From assembly GCA_034927685.1 (NCBI GenBank), contig JAYFPO010000012.1, positions 30,361-94,360 of the forward strand: a stretch of 64,000 nucleotides of DNA, given 5' to 3'. Below the pieces are notes generated by a model. It worked only from the letters and a program-made list of their open reading frames with translations, was not told where the DNA came from and ran no database searches. This stretch comes from RGIG3159 sp034927685. Lineage in GTDB: Bacteria; Bacillota; Clostridia; Oscillospirales; Oscillospiraceae. Shown piece by piece: positions 48,761-58,803 of the stretch. Numbering within the stretch: position 1 is the stretch's first letter; every line of letters starts with the position of its first letter. The translations under genes and the position numbers were made by a program.

Positions 48761-50505
48761 CCGTTTAGTCCTTTCTTTTCCCTCAGTCGGTCGCGCAGCG
48801 CCATCAGGTCGCCGTCTCCCCGTGCCTCGCGTTTTGTTGCTTCCTCTCTGATGATCTTCACATAATCCCGGAGCGCGTCCTCGTTCACCGGGCCGCCGCC
48901 CTTCTGCGCAACCATGGACAGATGCTCCGTTTCCTCCCGCCCGAACTGGCCCGCCACCGCCGAAAGGCTGCACAGGCCGCCCGTCTCCCACTGGCCCCGC
49001 AGCGCCCCGTAGGCGCGGCCCAGCAGCGGGGAGGAGAACTGCTCCGCGGTCAGGTCCCGCAGCTCGCCATACAGGCTTTCCTCCCGCAGCACCGTCTGCA
49101 GCACCCCCTCCTCCGCCATGGCGGAGCGGATATTGTCATAGTGGATGCCGCGGCTTTTCGGCTGCTGCTGGTCCGCCGGGGTCAGCACGCGCTTTTCTTC
49201 CTTCTTGTCCTGCGCGGCCACGCGCCGCCGGAACGCTTTGCCCACCTCCAGCTTCATGGCCTCTGCGGAGATGCCCGCGGCCTCGGCGGCCCGGCCGCCG
49301 TAGATCTCCCGCTCCACCGCGCTGCCAAGCGTGGCGATCATCCCCGCCGCCTCCTTCAGAAACGACACCCGCTCCTCGTCGATCGCCAGATTGTAGCGGC
49401 TGAGAATCGATTGCAGGCGATATTCCGCCTGGCCCTGGGAGCCCTCCAGCAGGACCTTGAAGCGGTCCGCCCCAAACTGTCTCAGGAACTCGTCCGGGTC
49501 CTTGGCCCCCTGCATCCGCAGGACGCGGACTTGCAGCCCGGTCTTTTCCAGCATCGGAATGGCGCGCTTTGTGGCATTCTGACCGGCCTCGTCGCCGTCG
49601 TAGGTTAAAACGAGCTGGGAGGTATACTTGGCGAGCAGCGTCGCCTGCTCCTCGGTCAGGGACGTGCCCAGCGAGGCCACGGCGCAGTCGAAGCCGTACT
49701 GGTGCAGGGCGATGGCGTCCATATACCCCTCGGTCAGGATGATCCTGCCCTGCTTGCTCTTCTTCGCCATATTCAGGGCGAAGAGGTTTTTCCGCTTATT
49801 GAAGATGACGGTCTCCGGCGAGTTCAGGTACTTGGGCGTCGAGTCGTCCATGACCCGGCCGCCAAAGCCGATGACGTTGCCGCGCACGTCGATGATCGGG
49901 AACATCAGCCGGTTGCGGAAGCGGTCGTAAATGGACCCCTTCTCCCGGGACTGGAGCGCCAGACCGGCGTCCAGCAGGTCCTGCTTCTCATAGCCCTTCG
50001 CGGTCATGGCCTCCAGCAGGTTCGCCCAGCCGTCCGGCGCGTAGCCGAGGCCGAACCGCGTCACCGTCCGCGCGGAGAGCGCGCGCTTCTCGAGATAGGC
50101 CCGGGCCTCCTCGCCGCAGGACTCCCGCAGCTTGTCGTGGTAAAACCGCGCCGCGTCCCGGCAGAGCGTCCAGAGCCGTTCCTGCCGCCGATAGGCGGAG
50201 CGGTAGGTCGCGTCCTCCGGCACCTCCATGCCCGCCTGCTTGGCGAGTAAGCGCACGGCGTCCGGGTAGTCCAGATTTTCAATTTCCATGATGAAATTGA
50301 CCACACCACCGCCCTTGTGGCAGCCAAAACAGTAAAAAATCCCCTTGTCCGGCGACACCGAGAAGGAGCCGGTCTTTTCCGCGTGGAACGGACACAGGCC
50401 AAAGAGACTGGAGCCCTTCCGCGTCAGCGTGACATAGTGGGACACCACCTCGTCGATCGGATTCCGCGAAACCAGTTCATCAAGAAAGCTCTGAGGAAAC
50501 GGCAC
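48757..50505 (-). CDS. dnaG: DNA primase, GTG start
   Basis: Makes RNA primers for lagging-strand synthesis (582 aa). The CHC2 zinc module (CPFHAEKTGSFSVSPDKGIFYCFGC, ligands CPFH and CFGC), the Toprim motif LTEGYMDAIALHQYG and the DGDxAG motif (TYDGDEAGQ) are all present, followed by the helicase-binding end. Start: GTG 50505 preceded by AGGAGGT; longer frames continue into the upstream control region. It is followed at once by rpoD. Confidence 0.96.
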   Translation of the reverse strand: MPFPQSFLDELVSRNPIDEVVSHYVTLTRKGSSLFGLCPFHAEKTGSFSVSPDKGIFYCFGCHKGGGVVNFIMEIENLDYPDAVRLLAKQAGMEVPEDATYRSAYRRQERLWTLCRDAARFYHDKLRESCGEEARAYLEKRALSARTVTRFGLGYAPDGWANLLEAMTAKGYEKQDLLDAGLALQSREKGSIYDRFRNRLMFPIIDVRGNVIGFGGRVMDDSTPKYLNSPETVIFNKRKNLFALNMAKKSKQGRIILTEGYMDAIALHQYGFDCAVASLGTSLTEEQATLLAKYTSQLVLTYDGDEAGQNATKRAIPMLEKTGLQVRVLRMQGAKDPDEFLRQFGADRFKVLLEGSQGQAEYRLQSILSRYNLAIDEERVSFLKEAAGMIATLGSAVEREIYGGRAAEAAGISAEAMKLEVGKAFRRRVAAQDKKEEKRVLTPADQQQPKSRGIHYDNIRSAMAEEGVLQTVLREESLYGELRDLTAEQFSSPLLGRAYGALRGQWETGGLCSLSAVAGQFGREETEHLSMVAQKGGGPVNEDALRDYVKIIREEATKREARGDGDLMALRDRLREKKGLNG

Positions 50506-50540
50506 GCAATCCACCTCCTGTTCATTTTTGGCAACACCGC

Positions 50541-50562
50541 ACAATTCTATGTATGGAATTGT
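50541..50562 (-). promoter_or_regulatory. Near-perfect palindrome upstream of dnaG-rpoD
   Basis: Seven-bp arms ACAATTC and GAATTGT (50541-50547, 50556-50562) flank an 8-bp centre that is itself almost symmetric, the two halves differing only by transitions. It lies 36-57 nt before the GTG start, where an operator would overlap the promoter or leader. No regulator is suggested. Confidence 0.4.
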
Positions 50563-50696
50563 ACCGTCAGATTTTTCGTCCGATCGGAAAACGCGAATAC
50601 CCGGCATCTTCCCGGGCAGTTTGCGGCGATCCGGCGGAAACGGGGCAAACCCGCAAAGGACGCGGCGTCGCCCACGAGCGACCGGACCTCGCTTTT

Positions 50697-51707
50697 TCAG
50701 CGCATCTGCCAGCCCGCCGGGATGAAAATTTCGTTAAATTTGAAAATCGCGTATTTATCCGTCATGCCGGCGATGTAGTCGCAGACGGCCCGCGGCATAC
50801 CCTCCGGGTCGGGCTGGGTCTGGAAGCTCGCCGGAAGCTGCTCCGGGTGCGCGAGGTAATGGGCGTAGAGCTGCTGCAAAATGTCCCGCGCCTTGGCTTC
50901 CTCCGCCTTGGCCACCGGGTTGCGATAGACGCGCGCGAACATGAAGTCCCGCAGGTCCTCCATCGCGGTCCGGACCGCCGGGTCCATGGAGAGCCCGCCG
51001 CCGCCCGCCGAACAGGCGATGACGTTTTCCACCAGCGTGTTGATCCGCTCGCGGTGCGTGTCCCCCAGCACCAAAGCAATCTCGCGCGGAATGTCCTCCT
51101 CGCGGAGAATGCCGGCACGGATCGCGTCGTCGATGTCGTGGTTGATGTAGGCAATGCGGTCGGCATAGCGGACGATCTGCCCCTCCAGCGTGTCGGCGGT
51201 TCCGCCGCCCGTGTGGCAGAGGATGCCGCTGCGGACCTCCTCCGTCAGGTTGAGGCCCCGGCCGTCGTTTTCCAGCACGTCCACCACCCGCAGCGACTGC
51301 TCGTTGTGCCGGAAGCGCTTGCCCATGGCCTGCGTCAGGGCAACCTCGCCCGCGTGGCCGAAGGGCGTATGTCCCAGGTCGTGGCCCAGCGCCGCCGCCT
51401 CGGTCAGGTCCTCGTTGAGCCACAGCGCCCGGGCGATCGTCCGCGCGATCTGCGTGACCTCCAGCGTGTGGGTCATCCTCGTCCGGTAATGGTCGCCCTC
51501 CGGCTCCAGAAACACCTGCGTCTTGTGCATCAGCCGCCGGAACGACTTGCTGTGGATGATCCGGTCCTTGTCCCGCTGATAGCAGGTGCGGCAGCTGCTT
51601 TGCGCTTCCTCAGAAAGCCGTCCGCGCGACTCCGCCGCCCTGGCCGCGTCGGGGCGGAGACGGGTCTGCTCCTCCCGCTCCAGCCGTTCCCGAATGGTCT
51701 CTTCCAT
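50697..51707 (-). CDS. dgt: Deoxyguanosinetriphosphate triphosphohydrolase-like protein
   Basis: HD-domain dNTP hydrolase, 336 aa. The metal site is intact: RMTHTLEVTQIARTIARAL (H), GHDLGHTPFGHAGE (HD plus downstream H) and YADRIAYINHDIDDAIRAG (final D). The N-terminal CYQRDKDRIIHSKSFRRL is typical of Dgt. It lowers dGTP levels or trims the dNTP pool. It is 6 nt after yigZ and 4 nt more after hflX in one operon. Confidence 0.94.
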   Translation of the reverse strand: MEETIRERLEREEQTRLRPDAARAAESRGRLSEEAQSSCRTCYQRDKDRIIHSKSFRRLMHKTQVFLEPEGDHYRTRMTHTLEVTQIARTIARALWLNEDLTEAAALGHDLGHTPFGHAGEVALTQAMGKRFRHNEQSLRVVDVLENDGRGLNLTEEVRSGILCHTGGGTADTLEGQIVRYADRIAYINHDIDDAIRAGILREEDIPREIALVLGDTHRERINTLVENVIACSAGGGGLSMDPAVRTAMEDLRDFMFARVYRNPVAKAEEAKARDILQQLYAHYLAHPEQLPASFQTQPDPEGMPRAVCDYIAGMTDKYAIFKFNEIFIPAGWQMR

Positions 51708-51713
51708 CGCTTT

Positions 51714-52343
<630 letters not shown>

Positions 52344-52347
52344 GGCC

Positions 52348-53640
52348 TCACCGGCGGCCCAGCCGGGGGTCTACCCAGACCACCAGCTTTTCAAAGTCCC
52401 GCAGGCGGCCATAGCAGGTTTGGTCGCAGATCGCCTCGACCTCGATGCCCTCCTCCGTATATTCGCAGCGGAGCACCTTCGCCTGGTCGTGCAGCCCGCT
52501 GACCTGGCTCGACATGGAGTAGGGCAGCAGGAAGGTGGCGTGGCGCAGGCCGCGGTCCAGGCGCTGCCCGATGCGGCGCAGCAGTTCGTCCATGCCCGCG
52601 CCGGTTTTGGCGGAGATGGCCACCGTGTCTTTGCCGTGGGGCAGGTCCTCCTCCTCCACGGTGTCCGCCTTGTTGTAGCAGCGGATGACCGGCACCTCCG
52701 GCCCCGCGAGCTGCGCGATCAGCCGCTCCGCCACCTGGATGTGCGCTTCGCGGTTCGGGTCGCCCGCATCGATGACGTGGAGCAGCAGATCCGCGTATTG
52801 CAGCTCCTCCAGCGTGGCCTTGAAGGCCGCCACCAGATTGTGCGGCAGCTTTGCGATAAACCCGACGGTGTCGGACAGCAGCACGTCCAGCGTATCGGAC
52901 ACATGGAGCTGCCGCGTCGTGGTGTCCAGCGTATCGAACAGGCGGTTATTGGCCGGGATATCGGCCCCCGTCAGGCGGTTGAGCAGCGTGGACTTGCCCG
53001 CGTTGGTGTAGCCCACGATGGCCACCACCGGCACCTGATTGCGGATGCGCCGCTCCCGCTGCACCCCCCGGACCCGCCGCACCTCGGAAAGCTCCTGCTG
53101 CAGCCGGAAAATCCGCTCACGGATGTGCCGCCGGTCGGTTTCCAGCTTGCTTTCGCCGGGTCCGCGCGTGCCGATGCCGCCGCCCAGCCGGGAGAGCGAC
53201 TCGCCCATGCCCGAAAGCCGCGGCAGCAGATACTGGTACTGCGCCAGCTCCACCTGCAGGCGGCCCTCCCTGGTTTTGGCCCGCTGGGCAAAGATGTCCA
53301 GAATCAGCGCGCTGCGGTCCAGCACCGCCGCGCCCGTGATCTCCTCCAGCGCCCGAATCTGGGAGGGCGTCAGGTCGTTGTCGAACACCAGCAGATTGGC
53401 CTCCGTGGTCTTCACCAGCTCCTTGATCTCCTGCGCCTTGCCCTCGCCCACAAAGCTGTGCGGGTCCGGCGCGTGGCGGTTTTGGAGCACGCGGCCGACG
53501 CACTGCCCGCCGGCGGTCTCCAGCAGGGCCTCCAGCTCGTCCAACGACTGCTCCGTGGCGGTCTCCTCTTTGGTAAAGAGATCGGCGTTGAGTCCCACCA
53601 GAATGGCCTTGTCGATGGCAATTCTCTTTTCCAGTTCCAT
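52348..53640 (-). CDS. hflX: Ribosome-associated GTPase HflX
   Basis: Splits stalled or hibernating ribosomes under stress (430 aa). N-terminal HflX domain (SFVGEGKAQEIKELV), a helical linker with RGPGESKLETDRRHI (core GPGESKLETDRR, family-specific) and the G domain: G1 GYTNAGKSTL, G3 DTVGFI, G4 NKAD, G5 SAKTG. Start 53640 has GGAG upstream. First of a three-gene operon with yigZ and dgt. Confidence 0.95.
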   Translation of the reverse strand: MELEKRIAIDKAILVGLNADLFTKEETATEQSLDELEALLETAGGQCVGRVLQNRHAPDPHSFVGEGKAQEIKELVKTTEANLLVFDNDLTPSQIRALEEITGAAVLDRSALILDIFAQRAKTREGRLQVELAQYQYLLPRLSGMGESLSRLGGGIGTRGPGESKLETDRRHIRERIFRLQQELSEVRRVRGVQRERRIRNQVPVVAIVGYTNAGKSTLLNRLTGADIPANNRLFDTLDTTTRQLHVSDTLDVLLSDTVGFIAKLPHNLVAAFKATLEELQYADLLLHVIDAGDPNREAHIQVAERLIAQLAGPEVPVIRCYNKADTVEEEDLPHGKDTVAISAKTGAGMDELLRRIGQRLDRGLRHATFLLPYSMSSQVSGLHDQAKVLRCEYTEEGIEVEAICDQTCYGRLRDFEKLVVWVDPRLGRR

Positions 53641-53672
53641 ATTACGCTCCAATCGGGGAAATTTCAACAAAA

Positions 53673-53705
53673 TAGAAAAAAGTCCGCACCGATGCGGTGC
53701 GGACC
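53673..53705 (-). terminator. Terminator of rpmE
   Basis: Ten-bp perfect arms (53682-53691, 53695-53704) and TTTTTT on the minus strand, just after the rpmE stop and before hflX. Confidence 0.88.
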
Positions 53706-53713
53706 CAGATCAC

Positions 53714-53923
53714 TTACTTCAGGCCGTATCTCTTGTTGAACCGATCAACACGTCCGCCGGTATCAACCAGCTTCTGCTTGCCTGTAAAGAAAGGGTGACA
53801 CTTGGAGCAAATCTCAACCTTGATGTCCTTTTTTGTCGAACCGGTCTCGATTACTTCACCGCATGCACAACGGATTGTGGTCTGTTCGTACTTGGGATGG
53901 ATTCCTTCCTTCATCGTATTCAC
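53714..53923 (-). CDS. rpmE: 50S ribosomal protein L31 (zinc form)
   Basis: A 69-residue protein with CACGEVIETGS and EICSKCHPFFTGKQK, giving the CxC/CxxC zinc site of the C+ form, and the end GRVDRFNKRYGL. This is the zinc-replete paralogue. Its promoter lies in the 3' end of tmcAL. Confidence 0.97.
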   Translation of the reverse strand: MNTMKEGIHPKYEQTTIRCACGEVIETGSTKKDIKVEICSKCHPFFTGKQKLVDTGGRVDRFNKRYGLK

Positions 53924-53980
53924 CTCTTTCGTATCGTCGCTTAAAGGGCAGATAACTCCCTTATTTTCATTTGCCCGATT

Positions 53981-54009
53981 ATGATAGCACAGGGCGCTTT
54001 ATTTTGCAA
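53981..54009 (-). promoter_or_regulatory. Promoter of rpmE
   Basis: TTGCAA (54004-54009) and TATCAT (53981-53986), 17 bp apart, partly inside the last codons of tmcAL. Confidence 0.72.
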
Positions 54010-55162
54010 GTCCTTTTTCTGTATTTTTGAGATAACATACGCGCTCCCGGCGCGGTTCGGATTCTCCGGGCAGCTTTTCGCAGAACAGGTCGTACAGCAG
54101 GTCGCAGCGGCGCTCCAGCGCGGCAAATTCGCCGCCGCACCGCGCCCCCGCGCTGCAAAGCGGCACGCTTCCCGCGTCCCTCGCCCGCCGCAGCAGCGCC
54201 CGCCCCGTCTCCCGGAAGCCCAGCACCCGGACATAGGGCGGCGCCTCGTCCAGCCGCGCCTGAGAAATGCCCAGGCAGGCGCACAGCAGCAGCCGCGAGA
54301 GCCGCGTATAGGCGTATCGCTTCGACTTGGCGCTCCGGAGGATCTCCTCCACCGAACCGCCGCTCTGGCACGCGCGCATCACCTTGCGCCAAAGCCCCTC
54401 CCCGCCGTAGGGGACCGCCGCGAATTCCGCCTCGCCGAGCATCCGCAGCCGCGCCAGCATGGCCCGCTCGCCATACTCCCGCCGGTACTGGGGCCGCCCT
54501 TCATAGCAGCGGCGCGTCTCCGCCGGCACATAGGCGGAAAAGTCCTCCGTCCGGCGCAGAGACGTCGCCGACGGGCTTGCCGCGTCCGGCTCCAGCTCGT
54601 GGTAGCCGCCCCGCCGCAGAATCGGCAGGATCTCCAGGCCGCTTCCCCGCCGCTGGAGGCTCTTGCAGTACTCCACCCCCAGAATGTTGTTCGGCGAGGC
54701 CACGGTCCGGCCATCGCCGCCCAGCGCCTCCAGCGCCCGCTGCCGCGCCGCCGCAAAGGAGCTCCCTGTCTCCAGCTCCCGCCGCAGCAGCGGCGGAAAC
54801 GCCTCCGACCGCAGCAGCCGCGCCGTCTCCCACAGCCCCTCGGACGACTCGCAGCCGAAGGACAGCGTATCCACAACCGAAAGCCCGTCCAGAATCGCCA
54901 CGCCGCCGTCGGCAAATCCCTCGGCGGAGCGGAGCGCGCACGTCACCGGCAGCTCCAGCACCAGATCCGCGCCGCCGCGCAGCGCCGCCTCCGCCCGGAC
55001 CGACTTCTCATAGAGCGCCGGCTCCCCGCGCTGGACGTAGTTGCCGCTCATCAGGCAGACGAGCGCGGTATCCTCCCCGAGCGTCTCCCGAATCCGCCGG
55101 AACTGCGCCTGGTGGCCCAGGTGAAAGGGGTTATATTCGCAGATGATCCCCGCTGTTTTCAT
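53999..55162 (-). CDS. tmcAL: tRNA(Met) cytidine acetate ligase TmcAL
   Basis: Forms N4-acetylcytidine at the wobble base of elongator tRNA-Met from acetate and ATP (387 aa). The nucleotidyltransferase signature GIICEYNPFHLGHQ (HLGH) and ALVCLMSGNYVQRGEPAL are present, then VASPNNILGVEYCKSL and the Rossmann-like fold. It was formerly the hypothetical YlbM. It lies divergent from ackA, a neighbour that makes acetyl phosphate; both use acetate. Confidence 0.92.
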   Translation of the reverse strand: MKTAGIICEYNPFHLGHQAQFRRIRETLGEDTALVCLMSGNYVQRGEPALYEKSVRAEAALRGGADLVLELPVTCALRSAEGFADGGVAILDGLSVVDTLSFGCESSEGLWETARLLRSEAFPPLLRRELETGSSFAAARQRALEALGGDGRTVASPNNILGVEYCKSLQRRGSGLEILPILRRGGYHELEPDAASPSATSLRRTEDFSAYVPAETRRCYEGRPQYRREYGERAMLARLRMLGEAEFAAVPYGGEGLWRKVMRACQSGGSVEEILRSAKSKRYAYTRLSRLLLCACLGISQARLDEAPPYVRVLGFRETGRALLRRARDAGSVPLCSAGARCGGEFAALERRCDLLYDLFCEKLPGESEPRRERVCYLKNTEKGLAK

Positions 55163-55191
55163 AGAAAATCCTCAAATCGATAAAACACTAC

Positions 55192-55220
55192 TTGAATTGC
55201 CTTCCGGGATGGTATAGAAT
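55192..55220 (+). promoter_or_regulatory. Promoter of ackA
   Basis: TTGAAT (55192-55197) and TAGAAT (55215-55220), 17 bp apart, 60 nt before ackA. Confidence 0.65.
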
Positions 55221-55279
55221 GTTAGTAATTGTGCGTATCATAACACGCTTTTCAACAAAAATAAACAGGAGTTGTTACA

Positions 55280-56473
55280 ATGAGAGTATTGGTTATCAAT
55301 GCTGGCAGTTCTTCGCTGAAGTACCAGCTGATGGACCCACAGACCGGCGACGTCACCGCCAAGGGCCTCTGCGAGCGAATCGGAATCGACGGCCGCCTGA
55401 CCCACAAGGCGCTGATTAAGGGCACCAAGGTGGAAAAAGATATCCCCATGCCCACCCACAAGGAGGCCATCGAGGCCGTCATGGCCATTCTGGTCGACCC
55501 GACCGACGGCGTCATCGCCTCCGTTGACGAGATCGACGCCGTGGGCCACCGCGTCCTCCACGGCGGCGACAAATTTGTCGCTTCCTGCCTCGTCACCGAG
55601 GCCTGCAAGCAGGCCATCCGGGATTGCATTCCCCTCGGCCCCCTCCACAACCCCGCCAACCTGATGGGCATCGAGGCCTGCGAGAAGGCCATGCCGGGCA
55701 AGCCGCAGGTCGCCGTGTTCGACACCGCGTTCCACATGACCATGCCCCCCAAGGCGTACCGCTACGCCATCCCCACCAAATACTATGAGACCGATCACCT
55801 CCGCCGCTACGGCTTCCACGGCACCTCCCACCGCTACGTCACCAAACGCGCCATCGCGCTGATGGGCTCCGCCGACATCAAGCTGGTCAACTGCCACCTC
55901 GGCAACGGCTCCTCCCTGTCCGCCGTCAAGGACGGCAAGTGCCAGGACACCTCCATGGGCCTCTCCCCGCTGGCCGGCGTCCCCATGGGCACCCGCTCCG
56001 GCGACATCGATCCCTGCGTGGCGCAGTTTATTATGAATAAATACGGCATGAGCGCCGACGAGTGCCTGACCATGCTGAACAAGAAGTCCGGCGTGCTGGC
56101 CCTGTCGAACGGCGTCTCCTCCGATTTCCGCGACCTGGACAACGCCGCCGACGAGGGCAACGAAGCCGCACAGCTGGCGCTCGACAAGTTCGCCTATGAG
56201 GTCCGCAAGTACATCGGCGCGTACGCCGCCGCGCTCGGCGGACTGGACTGCCTGGTATTCACCGCCGGCGTCGGCGAGAACTCCGCCTCCACGCGCGCCT
56301 CCATCTGCGAGGGCCTGGAATTCCTGGGCGTCCGGCTGGACGCCGAGAAGAACAAGCTCCGCGGCGAAGAGGTCTGCATCTCCGCCCCCGACTCCAGAGT
56401 CAAGGTCTGGGTCATCCCCACCAACGAAGAGCTGATGATCGCACAGGACACCATGGAACTGGTACAGGGCTGA
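55280..56473 (+). CDS. ackA: Acetate kinase
   Basis: Converts acetyl phosphate and ADP to acetate and ATP in fermentation (397 aa). Family signatures: MRVLVINAGSSSLKYQL (phosphate 1), VFDTAFHMTMP, NCHLGNGSSL (adenosine region), RSGDIDP and TAGVGENSAS. All are intact. The usual partner pta is not adjacent. GGAG is 8 nt before the ATG. The terminator follows. Rex, earlier in the window, is a known type of regulator for such genes. Confidence 0.97.
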   Translation: MRVLVINAGSSSLKYQLMDPQTGDVTAKGLCERIGIDGRLTHKALIKGTKVEKDIPMPTHKEAIEAVMAILVDPTDGVIASVDEIDAVGHRVLHGGDKFVASCLVTEACKQAIRDCIPLGPLHNPANLMGIEACEKAMPGKPQVAVFDTAFHMTMPPKAYRYAIPTKYYETDHLRRYGFHGTSHRYVTKRAIALMGSADIKLVNCHLGNGSSLSAVKDGKCQDTSMGLSPLAGVPMGTRSGDIDPCVAQFIMNKYGMSADECLTMLNKKSGVLALSNGVSSDFRDLDNAADEGNEAAQLALDKFAYEVRKYIGAYAAALGGLDCLVFTAGVGENSASTRASICEGLEFLGVRLDAEKNKLRGEEVCISAPDSRVKVWVIPTNEELMIAQDTMELVQG

Positions 56474-56482
56474 TTCATTTTT

Positions 56483-56518
56483 AAAAAATGCCGGAAGCTG
56501 CGGCTTCCGGTTTTTTTT
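56483..56518 (+). terminator. Terminator of ackA
   Basis: CCGGAAGC and GCTTCCGG arms (56491-56498, 56503-56510) followed by eight T. Confidence 0.92.
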
Positions 56519-56560
56519 GTACATCCTATCAGAAGCGTCGATTTAACAGGAGGTTTTTCC

Positions 56561-57769
56561 ATGAATCTGACCGAACGGTTTCTCTCCTACGTCGCCTTCC
56601 CCACCACCTCGGACGAGCACAGCGAGACCTCGCCCTCCACAGACGGACAGCGGTCGCTGGGACTCCACCTCGTCGAGGAGCTGCGCGCCATGGGCATCCG
56701 GGACGCCCACCAGGACGAGCACGGCTACGTCTACGCCACCATTCCCGCCTGCCGCGCGCAGCGGCAGCCGGTCATCGGCTTCATCGCCCACCTGGACACC
56801 TCGCCGGACTGCTCCGGCGAGCACATCAGCCCCGCCGTGGTCCTCTATGAGGGCGGCGACCTCACGCTGAACGAGGAAAAGCAGATCGTCCTGCGGGAAG
56901 CGGAGTTCCCGGTCCTGCGCCGCCACGTCGGCAAGCACCTGATCGTCACCGACGGCCAAACCCTGCTCGGGGCCGACGACAAGGCGGGAATCGCCGAGAT
57001 CATGGACATGACAGAGCGCCTCCTCGAGTCCGACCGGCCGCACGGAGAAATCCGCATCGCCTTCACGCCGGACGAGGAAATCGGCCGGGGCGCGGACCGG
57101 TTCGACGTCACGGGCTTCGGCTGCGACTTCGCCTACACCGTCGACGGCGGCACGCTGGGCGAGCTCGAATACGAGAACTTCAACGCCGCCGCCGGGCTGG
57201 TCCTCGTACACGGCGTCGGCATCCACCCCGGCAGCGCCAAAGGGAAGATGAAAAACGCCGCCTCCCTCGCCATGGAGTTCGAGCGGCGGCTGCCTCCCGC
57301 GCAGAGACCGGAGTGCACGGAGGGCTACGAGGGCTTTTTCCACCTGACCGCGCTGTCCGGCAATGTGGAGGAGGCGCAGCTCCACTATATCATCCGCGAC
57401 CACGACCGGAAAAAATTCGAGGAGAAAAAGGCGCTGTTCCACCAGCTCGCGGCCGAGCTATGCGACGAATTCGGCGCTGGGACCTTCGAGGCCGTCACGA
57501 AGGACAGCTACTACAACATGAAAGAGCAAATTCAGCCCCACATGGAGATCGTCCGCCGCGCCGAACGCGCCCTGCGGCGGCTGGGCGTGCCCTCGAAAAC
57601 CGTCCCCATCCGCGGCGGCACCGACGGCGCGCGGCTGTCCTTTCTGGGACTGCCCTGCCCCAACCTCTGCACCGGCGGCGAAAACTTCCATGGCCGCTAT
57701 GAATTTGTCCCCATGGAGGACATGGCCATCTGCGCGGACATGCTGATGCGGATCGCCTGCGGCGATTAA
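56561..57769 (+). CDS. pepT: Peptidase T (tripeptidase)
   Basis: Cytoplasmic M20B metallopeptidase (402 aa) that releases the N-terminal residue of tripeptides. Zinc-site residues are visible in HLDTSPD (H-x-D), GADDKAGIAEIM (bridging Asp), PDEEIGRGAD (catalytic Glu-Glu), DGGTLGELEYE and the last His in ENFHGRYEFVPM. The ATG follows AACAGGAGG. It uses its own ribosome site after the ackA terminator. Confidence 0.95.
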   Translation: MNLTERFLSYVAFPTTSDEHSETSPSTDGQRSLGLHLVEELRAMGIRDAHQDEHGYVYATIPACRAQRQPVIGFIAHLDTSPDCSGEHISPAVVLYEGGDLTLNEEKQIVLREAEFPVLRRHVGKHLIVTDGQTLLGADDKAGIAEIMDMTERLLESDRPHGEIRIAFTPDEEIGRGADRFDVTGFGCDFAYTVDGGTLGELEYENFNAAAGLVLVHGVGIHPGSAKGKMKNAASLAMEFERRLPPAQRPECTEGYEGFFHLTALSGNVEEAQLHYIIRDHDRKKFEEKKALFHQLAAELCDEFGAGTFEAVTKDSYYNMKEQIQPHMEIVRRAERALRRLGVPSKTVPIRGGTDGARLSFLGLPCPNLCTGGENFHGRYEFVPMEDMAICADMLMRIACGD

Positions 57770-57789
57770 GCCTGGCGCGGCGGGAACCC

Positions 57790-58215
57790 GCTTCCCCGCC
57801 GGGGAAGGCGGCACGGCACAGCCGTGACAGAGGGAGAGGAAACGCGGCGATTCCTTCCTCGCGTGGAAAAAGGGACGGCGTTCTCTCCCTCAGTCTCGCT
57901 TCGCTCGACAGCTGAAGGTGAATTGCCCGAAGGGCAAGAGAAGCTGGCCTGGGCCACCCTCCCAGAGGGAGCCGGACAGAGTGCTCTCCCGTAAGCCTTC
58001 CCCCTCGGGGTAGCGCGAAGCGCGCTTCGAATCCAACCGGCTTGCCGGTGGCAAGCCGGACTCCGAACGTCAGGTGTCACGGCGCAGCCGTGACGGATGA
58101 GGCGTTTCCCTGTCACGCCGCCGCGTCTCGGCCTCATCCGTCATTTGCTCCGCAAATGCCAGCTTCCCCGGAGGGGAAGCCTTATGGGGGAGCGCAAGTG
58201 CTTCCCCGACGCGTA
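57790..58215. repeat. Variable-tip palindromic repeat block C
   Basis: Same units as blocks A and B: GGGGAAGGC with CACGGCACAGCCGTG tip, CTCTCCCTCAGTCTCG + CTTCGCTCGACAG, CCGAACGTCAGGTGTC, CATTTGCTCCGCAAATG. No gene. Some copies run in the opposite sense to those in block A. Confidence 0.78.
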
Positions 58216-58433
58216 CCGCGAACAGACAGGGAAAGGCCGGAGGCAAACGCTGCCTCCGGCCTAATATTTTATGCAAAGGATGCATGCTGCGCCAGGTTCC
58301 ATTTGGTTGGTACCGTTCACTCCTTTTCTTGGTACTTGGTCCTCTGGAAAAAACGCGGAAACATCGAACAAAGTCAAATGAAAAACGCGGAGCTTCAAAA
58401 CTGTCGGATCCACAAACCCGGGTAAAAAAACAG

Positions 58434-58579
58434 ACGAACAGAATCTCTGCACGCCTAGCTAGCACATCGGAAACACCCCCTCTTCTGCGTTCGAACGAAC
58501 TCATACCGCGGCCTGTGCCTCTTACCTCTATCCCGAACAACCTGCCGAAACTCGCATCCGGCGGGTTCTCTTCTTTGTA
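58434..58579 (-). ncRNA. Candidate small RNA, copy 1
   Basis: On the minus strand TTGCAA (58608-58613) and TATGCT (58585-58590) are 17 bp apart; about 146 nt later a hairpin (GGCG-tg-CAGA-gat-TCTG-tt-CGTC) and seven T end the unit. In copy 2 the 3' arm is CGCC, so pairing is kept by a G-U to G-C change. The middle has CGGGATAGAGG(T/A)AAGAGGC shared by both. No protein frame is shared. Possibly a small regulatory RNA. Confidence 0.45.
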
Positions 58580-58803
58580 TCTTCAGCATACCCCCAAACC
58601 GGGGAAATTGCAAGGGGCGCCCGAAAATAATCTTTGCGCGGACGGCAATCCGCCGCGGAACGATGACCGGTCGTTTCGCGGCGGATTGTTTAAAAGAGAG
58701 GAGAGAAAATGAAAAAGTGATTGCTTGCTTCTGCTACTATCGTTATACCCGCAACTTATGAATAAAATACAACAATCGCTTGAAGATTCTGTGAACTTTG
58801 CAG
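58434..58803 (-). repeat. Long dispersed repeat, copy 1
   Basis: About 370 bp matching copy 2 (60184-60559) along almost its whole length at roughly four bases in five, with a partial third copy at 60634-60792. It holds a candidate small RNA, a large inverted repeat (58646-58688) and a 48-bp box (58756-58803) that forms the last 15 codons of the lipoprotein gene. Confidence 0.8.
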
